Below, piece after piece: positions 61,001-64,000 of a DNA stretch of 64,000 nt. Each line of letters begins with the position of its first letter. The stretch's first letter is position 1. This DNA is from Temnothorax longispinosus (lineage: Eukaryota; Arthropoda; Insecta; Hymenoptera; Formicidae): the NCBI RefSeq assembly GCF_030848805.1, contig NC_092361.1:1240001-1304000 (forward strand), given 5' to 3'. The notes under the pieces were generated by a model. That model made no database searches and had not been told where the DNA came from. It worked only from the letters and a program-made list of their open reading frames with translations. Both the position numbers and the translations under genes were made by a program.

Positions 61001-61399
61001 CTGAAATAGGAAACACGTTTTCAGTCGTTTAACGCGCTTTTGCATCTGATCACAAGTAAGAAATAATATAAAGCCACCGTATCGCGTTGTGAAGTCAATT
61101 CTATTTCGGACAAGTAGGACAGACTGAAAATCGAGAAACAGACTTATTATCTCTAGAATATTTCGAGGCAAGACGCTTCATCGTTCTTGACGCGATTTAC
61201 AGACACATTTATAATGATCAAGAAATTAATTATAGGATCAAATGTCTGCATCCATCTATGCTAAAACACCCTTACCGGGGCGGTAAGAGAGTTTACTGAG
61301 AAAACACTCTTATATTTGAATGTGCGAATTTTTCGACTAACGAAAAACTGATTAGATTTCCTCGTTAGGCAACACGCGACCCAGCCTCGCGTTTCCTCG

Positions 61400-62190
61400 T
61401 TAACCAGAGAATTCTACCGGGGCGTTAGGTCAAAGGCGGCTTCACTCGGAACGTCTCCCCGCGCGACTCTCGTAAAACGAATGATTCTCCAAGCGATCGT
61501 TACGCGTCCCATCATATATCGGGCTCGTCGTCCGTAAAGGCCGCGGCTTCGACGTCAACGGCACGGCTACGTCGAACCGATGATATGCCGGTCGGCCGAG
61601 AACACCGCGGGCACCGTCCGAAAAATTCCGCAGGCTCCATGGCCGCTCGCCGTAAAGTCCTTCGTATATCGTGGAACGACAGTCGATAAACCGACGACGT
61701 CGATACTCCCCCGACAGTGCAGCAGAATCGTATAACGGATATCGCGCGGTCCAACGAATACGCCTATCCAGCAGCCTCCCTCTCCTCCCGCCGCGCCGCG
61801 CCGCGCCGCGCCGTCCGTTTCGTTTTCATCCCACAATAGCGAGTGCACTGACGATGGCACCAACCCCCTCCGTGTGTCATACGCCACAGCCGTCCCACTT
61901 CCGGTCCGAGTGGGACGTAAAACCGAAGCGTCACCGAGAAGAGATCACCCGATTCGCGTCGAGTGGCTCACGGCGGAGGGGTACGGTCGAGGGCGAAAGG
62001 TCGACCGAGCGGGTTAACGGAGCGCGCGCGGACCGTACGGTCGGTTTTATGGCATATAAAGGCATTGTTGCACGCGGCGCGGCAATGAATGGAAATAATT
62101 CAACGACTCGGCGGCTCGATAAGCACGTTCGCGATGCCCCACGGCCAAGATACAAATTCCCGCGATCGTAAACGTCGAGCCGTGTCTTCT
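61400..62190. other. GC/CpG-rich island, possible promoter region
   Basis: A CpG-dense stretch with open frames in several registers on both strands, none with recognisable protein features. It lies 0.4-1.2 kb upstream of the first visible exon of the minus-strand gene and contains a TATAAAGG on the plus strand at 62055-62062. It could be a 5'UTR or promoter region or simply a GC-rich patch of the intron. Confidence 0.25.
61789..61813. repeat. (CGCCG)n repeat, 5 copies
   Basis: Five exact tandem CGCCG-type pentamers inside the GC-rich island. Confidence 0.93.
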
Positions 62191-63199
62191 CGCCCGTTTA
62201 TTCCTTTTAAGATTAGGAACGATCACGCTGTTATCGTCATTATTTTATTCGTTCGTTTCAGTCACGTCGCGCTAGAAATTAATAACGTTGATAAAGTTGT
62301 TGATTTGTAGATTCGCGTCGATATGTTTCCCCCCGTTTTATTTTTTTTTCATTTTATTCGTTGATATTTATTGATTGGTCCGTATTTTTTTCATTGGACG
62401 TCAGGATAAACTATTACGTACGTAATTTATTCATTTAACAGCACAACGTGAGAGTGAAAGAGACGTGACGTGAAATTTTTAAATTGCGTATCGCGCAAAA
62501 AAAAAACAAAAGGTACGATATTACATATCACATGTGCCGGTGACCTATATCACGCTCTTTCGGTGAAACGCGTTTAAATTCCCATCAAATGATTTATACT
62601 ACAAATACAAATTACGTATTGCCCCAGTTTCGTTCCTTTTAGATTAATTGCAGAAAACGATAAAGTACAAATAGTACGTGGCCTCCCCGCTGTGTGCCCT
62701 TTTGACAGTATCATATGGCGAAACGTAATCTCGTGCAATAATCACGTAATAATGCCCTACATTTGCGTGATTATTTTCGCGATTATTTTCATTTTAAGGT
62801 TACATACGTTTGACAGGCCTAAAACTAGGTCGAAATTAATGAATTTTTATTGTGGTAAATATATATCGAGTGCTCGCAACTCGTCGCGTCGCGTAAAAGA
62901 GTCACGGTGCGGTCTCGCATCGCGTGTACTACCGTATGTGTGTGTCTCTTGATATTTTTTAAAATAAAAATACATATCTTATAAAGTAGTCTTTTGAGAA
63001 CATCTCCTGAAAATTTCAATTAAAAATGTCAAAAATTGAGGTCCAGGCAGCTATTTTCCCGAAATAGTGTTTTAAAAATCGATACCAGAAATATCTCGGA
63101 GACTATATAGTGGACCGATTTGCATGAAATTTTTTACAGCTACTCTCAATACAATAATCTAATGCTTGTCATAGGATTTGTTCAATCTATGGCTTAATG

Positions 63200-63222
63200 T
63201 TTTTTTTTTTTTTTTTTTTTTT
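63200..63222. repeat. Poly-T tract
   Basis: A run of about 24 T, followed by aaagaacaccccgattttaaggggt, which itself contains a small ACCCC/GGGGT hairpin. It could be the poly-A tail of a minus-strand retroposed sequence, but no source was recognised. Confidence 0.9.
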
Positions 63223-64000
63223 AAAGAACACCCCGATTTTAAGGGGTCTCCTTCTATTCGAGATCTTTATTTCGGGCATCCCGATCGTTTAATCTAGAAT
63301 TGCGTTCATTTAAAATTAAAAGGCAAACGGCGACGTTAAAACCCGTTGGCAATTAAAGCTCCTTTTTTCTCGGAAATTAAGTTTCCAAAATTGGCCCTGG
63401 AACATGTCGGCGCGACGGGGGACTAGGCCGAATGAATTTAACCGCTCTGAATCGAACTACGTGCAATTTTGAGCGAATTACAAGTAATTGTAATGCAGAT
63501 AAAGCGACGGTAATTCGGTGGAATATGCGTGATGTCATGATTATGAGTTTATATACGAATTAATAATTGAGTGGATGTACGCGTACGCACGTGCGAGGAA
63601 TTACGTCGATTTCGTCGTGTGCGAATATTACATTTATACCGTTACTGGCAATCGCGTTTGACAAACGCTTGAACATTTGTATTATCCACAATATTCTTTT
63701 GTAGATGTGACCGAATTGGGTTAAAGCGATTCGGCCGCGCTGACAATCCGAGATGGAACGGAGCGAAATATAAATCGCTCAATCATAAAATGACCTAATA
63801 CGTCTAGTCAGGTTTTTCGACCTGATCCTCGACTTTTTTATCATTCATTACCTTTCTAACGTTTACATCTTCTATACTCGTTTTCATTTTAATAATTTTT
63901 ACTCAAATAAATTTTTAAAATTTAGTCTCTATTTGAATCTCTATTCTAGAAAGATAAAAGTGTGTTACGAATATTTATAGCGACTTATATTTTTCATTTT

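Larger units (their letters stand above)
61001..64000 (-). other. Upstream intron or 5' flank, no exon recognised
   Basis: The missing 5' exon of the gene must lie upstream of 61001 on the minus strand. I looked for an ATG followed by a hydrophobic run and a phase-1 donor and found none convincing, so it is probably outside the window. The stretch contains a GC-rich island (61400-62190), a pentanucleotide repeat, a poly-T tract and AT-rich DNA. Confidence 0.6.

Overview
This window reads as nuclear DNA of an insect, most likely a hymenopteran and probably an ant. The evidence is spliced coding exons of an insect-type cysteine-rich surface protein, abundant CpG even in AT-rich DNA, many long GA/CT microsatellites, TTAA-flanked MITE-like elements and very long introns. 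I cannot name the species. There is no sign of operons, bacterial genes, viruses, CRISPR arrays or rRNA.

One protein-coding gene is convincing. It lies on the minus strand and fills the right-hand 45 kb. Five consecutive coding exons can be placed exactly by splice sites and reading phase: 61000-60703, 58814-58669, 22462-21494, 20287-20039 and 18700-18609 (stop). Every junction keeps the frame (phases 2, 1, 1, 1). Together they give about 584 residues of a secreted, Cys-rich protein with N-glycosylation sites and a short hydrophobic C-terminus that suggests a GPI anchor. The pattern fits the uncharacterised arthropod family that I recall as the Pfam DUF7042-DUF7045 group; this needs a profile search. 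The signal-peptide exon was not found and probably lies beyond position 64000. The third exon carries a Cys-free, Arg/Glu-rich insertion of about 270 residues inside an otherwise compact Cys-rich module. A near-consensus internal donor would remove almost all of it in frame.

Layout: 1 to about 16300 is non-coding flank with two TTAA-type MITE-like elements and a fold-back repeat. About 16300-18608 is GC-richer DNA downstream of the stop, part of which may be 3'UTR. 18609-22462 holds the last three exons. 22463-58668 is a 36.2 kb intron with microsatellites, small hairpins and several GC-rich islands but no recognised gene. 58669-61000 holds two exons separated by an intron that is mostly a large fold-back element with five tandem repeats of about 160 bp inside it. 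61001-64000 is upstream intron or 5' flank with a GC-rich island.

The most interesting signals are the insertion exon with its possible alternative splicing, the fold-back element that fills the first visible intron, and a 210 bp hairpin just upstream of the insertion exon's splice acceptor.
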